From positions 5,344 through 14,107 of the forward strand of contig ONTN01000120.1 in the NCBI GenBank assembly GCA_900320765.1: DNA of 8,764 nucleotides, read 5' to 3'. This document shows positions 8,101 through 8,764 of the stretch, one piece after another. Source of the DNA: an uncultured Eubacteriales bacterium. GTDB taxonomy: Bacteria; Bacillota; Clostridia; Oscillospirales; Oscillospiraceae. The stretch's first letter is position 1. Each line of letters opens with the position of its first letter. A program made the translations under genes and the position numbers. A model generated the notes under the pieces. It saw only the letters and a list, made by a program, of their open reading frames with translations, made no database searches and had not been told where the DNA came from.

Positions 8101-8499
8101 GAGGACGCGGAGGAAATAAGAAAGCCTCAGATCATGCTGAAGCCCCCGAAAAGGCCGGAGTTCGGCAGCAAAAAGCGCTCTCTTACGTCAGCGCAGAAGG
8201 GAACTGCCGTTCACCTCGTAATGCAGTATGCGGACTTTGAAAAGGCGAAAACCCTTAGAGGCGCGGCTGTAGAGATCGAAAGACTTAGACTAATGGGGAA
8301 TCTTACTGATGAAGAGGCGGCAAGAATGGGCGTTGAGAAAACTTCTGTTGAGGTTAACTATAAGGTTGGCGATACCGTAAGCGTAATCGGCGGCACGATG
8401 GTTGGCTTCAGCGGCGTAGTTAACAGCATTGATATTGAAAACAATCAGAGAGCATCAAGAAGGCGAAAAAGGACGTTGGGAAGAGAGCATTGCCACTGA
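5125..8499 (+). CDS. addA: AddA helicase-nuclease subunit, 3'-truncated and fused in frame to NusG-like sequence
   Basis: AddA is the UvrD/Rep-type SF1A ATPase and second nuclease of AddAB. The N-terminal helicase core is complete. Q-motif 'FTAQQKLAI' (4-12); Walker A 'AAAGSGKT' (23-30); motif Ia 'ITYTNAAASEL' (56-66); Walker B/motif II 'VDEYQD' (392-397); motif III 'GDVKQSIYKFR' (420-430); motif IV 'SENFRSR' (461-467); motif V 'VTIMSVHKSKGLEF' (766-779); motif VI 'VLYVAMTRAKEKL' (844-856). The nuclease domain starts with 'GTAVH' (H1030 being the motif-I His). From about residue 1060 the sequence turns into the NusG KOW domain, and after about residue 1108 into an unrelated frame that stops at 8499. 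The frame is 1124 codons long; AddA is usually around 1,200 or a little more. The missing part would hold the nuclease Asp-x-Lys motif ('DYK'). Start chosen from the ATGA overlap with addB and AGGAA. The first ~1059 residues are confident AddA; the 3' end is probably an artefact. Confidence 0.92.
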   Translation: MIEFTAQQKLAIENTGGPLLVSAAAGSGKTRVLVERLLHRVFSPEASCDIDEFLIITYTNAAASELKARILDTIYERIASDPENRRLRRQADICGRAEISTIHGFCSRVIKENAHLLQLNPNFRVIDETESETLKAELLSDMLEEAYSSMDPGFLSLADTMGAGRDDKNLISVILDAHEKLLSHPYPEKWVKKHMEGLEPSDEADLAETPWGKVIIDKIRSYSEYAEGCIKNLLDEADTDDALSKSYGPSLRATYEGLLSLRAAFSEGWDKVRDALMSIDFPRPRPLRGAEYEGIKAVRSSVKDGLKKLCELMRDDAGKSAADLRKVVPEIRSLYGFVLEFDRRFSELKKKKGVIDFHDQEHLALKLLVDPEALRPTETARSISKRYVEIMVDEYQDVNEIQEMIFNAVSKDGNNIFMVGDVKQSIYKFRLADPTIFIKKYSEYRDAEEAAEGEGRKILLSENFRSRNGILEGTNFVLGSEMSRELGDLDYTEREALKYGAKDYAESNEPEIELNVLDMKSDEDEDEEDGETPDRVVAEAEFAVLRLRELMLSFRVQEKNGTRPLRYGDVAILMRSPSSRAQVWIDTLSRYGIPAKFGTESGFFETPEISMAMAFAAIIDNPRQDIPLITVLRCPVYGFSSDELANIRAADTKSDFYAAAESYSENSEKLKRFFSELNEFREDSEELPADELLWKAFSKTGFFAAISAMPDGDKRLRNVMRLIETARKIESSGYKGVYGFVRYINTMMEQGKCPAFDDAGERSDAVTIMSVHKSKGLEFPVVFFADTARQFNDSDARAPLLIHSELGIGADVVDLKRRIQYPTISKKAIRLAIRKESLSEELRVLYVAMTRAKEKLIILASYSDAEKTLGKLPDASLPVPPAILESARSFADFILLAALRRPESETIRFGRVTAPVITEDRAWKVSLIEASGLSNGLDEAERIDAQPEIDGEELNIIRERIEAKYPFAEAPLIPSKLTATELKGGFSDAETHEDAEEIRKPQIMLKPPKRPEFGSKKRSLTSAQKGTAVHLVMQYADFEKAKTLRGAAVEIERLRLMGNLTDEEAARMGVEKTSVEVNYKVGDTVSVIGGTMVGFSGVVNSIDIENNQRASRRRKRTLGREHCH
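8302..8448 (+). pseudogene. nusG: NusG fragment (linker and KOW domain), in frame with addA
   Basis: In the addA frame, sequence from 'LTDEEAARMGVEK' onward reads as the C-terminal part of NusG: the NusG linker typically has 'LTDEEV..xGVEK', followed here by 'TSVEVNYKVGDTVSV' and 'FSGVVNSIDIENN', the KOW motif (about 8362-8436) that contacts ribosomal S10 or Rho in known NusG proteins. AddA should instead continue with a segment of the type 'KIAAFFxSxLGRR'. The fragment stops abruptly after 'IDIENNQ', where NusG would go on with 'KVxVxVSMFGRETPVEL'. Both N- and C-terminal parts of NusG are missing. Ribosomal L24 also has a KOW motif, but the flanking residues favour NusG. The left boundary is uncertain because 8302-8340 fits both proteins. 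Confidence 0.7.
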
Positions 8500-8764
8500 A
8501 TTGTGTCACGGCAGTTCGTTGAGCAAACCATGTCTTATTGTTTGTGGCAGCACGCTCAGCAAGCCACTCAACTTAGGCATACCTGTCGAAAAGATGCCCG
8601 AAGATGTCTTCCATGGCCAAAGTCCCGTAGAACAGTGGTTTCCTGTTATGCAAGAAACTTATTCTGAAGCTCACGCCATGATTATCACCATTGGACGAAA
8701 AGCCGAAGGCGGGGCACAATATGCAATCCGCCTTCGCAAATCAATGGCAATGGCTACTGTTGAA
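8450..8764 (+). CDS. Partial unrecognised protein, third piece of the chimeric end
   Basis: A reading frame in a different phase from addA (codons start at positions such as 8450) is open to the right edge. It is also open leftward to 8420, but the first ~10 codons there overlap the NusG piece and no credible start or ribosome binding site exists, so both ends are missing. It encodes about 105 residues beginning 'EHQEGEKGRWEESIATE', with two probable beta strands ('PCLIVCGST', 'HAMIITIGRK') and 'GIPVEKMPEDVFHGQSPVEQ' between them. I do not recognise a family. Codon use differs from the genes to the left: CAA, CCT, TTA and TGT are frequent, while the GAG/AAG/CTT/GAC preference of ispE and addAB is weak. 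That suggests another organism or a transferred element. A second, shorter open frame from 8500 overlaps it but looks less protein-like. Confidence 0.5.

Noticed and set aside
1..8764. tRNA, rRNA, CRISPR array, insertion sequence or transposon ends
   Set aside because: I looked for cloverleaf-like segments, regularly spaced repeats, terminal inverted repeats and transposase motifs and saw none. Gaps between genes are at most ~65 nt.

Overview
The window is a stretch of chromosome from an endospore-forming, mid-GC Firmicute, most likely a clostridial species such as a gut Oscillospirales/Ruminococcaceae-type organism. The evidence is a SpoIIR sporulation signal protein, AddAB in place of RecBCD, the MEP-pathway kinase IspE, strong GGAGG-type ribosome binding sites and a consensus sigma-A promoter. 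All genes lie on the + strand. The genus is an inference from gene content and protein flavour.

Layout. Positions 1-302 hold the C-terminal quarter of a PLP-dependent class I/II aminotransferase that begins before the window. ispE follows after 5 nt (308-1192) and ends in a strong intrinsic terminator (1205-1246). spoIIR (1257-1865) starts right after the terminator T-tract. Its best candidate promoter is a sigma-F-like element built into the end of ispE and the left arm of the terminator stem. A near-perfect sigma-A promoter (1865-1893) begins on the last base of the spoIIR stop codon and drives addB-addA. addB (1920-5128) is broken by a deletion/frameshift near 4440-4450. addA starts at 5125 inside an ATGA overlap with the addB stop.

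The right end is not ordinary chromosome. The addA frame is faithful to about residue 1059. It then runs through a short stretch compatible with both AddA and NusG into the KOW domain of NusG (to about 8448). After that the sequence changes again to a partial, unrecognised reading frame in another phase (to 8764), with different codon use. This looks like a three-part chimera, most simply a metagenomic assembly artefact. AddA therefore lacks the catalytic part of its nuclease domain here, and AddB lacks about 35-45 residues just before its nuclease Asp-x-Lys motif.

How the genes work together: IspE makes an isoprenoid precursor, SpoIIR carries the forespore-to-mother-cell signal that activates sigma-E, and AddAB processes double-strand DNA ends for recombination. 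They look like three neighbouring transcription units rather than one pathway. I found no new defence, mobile or biosynthetic system. The most interesting biological signal is the terminator/promoter overlap upstream of spoIIR. The most important caution concerns the addB lesion and the chimeric 3' end.
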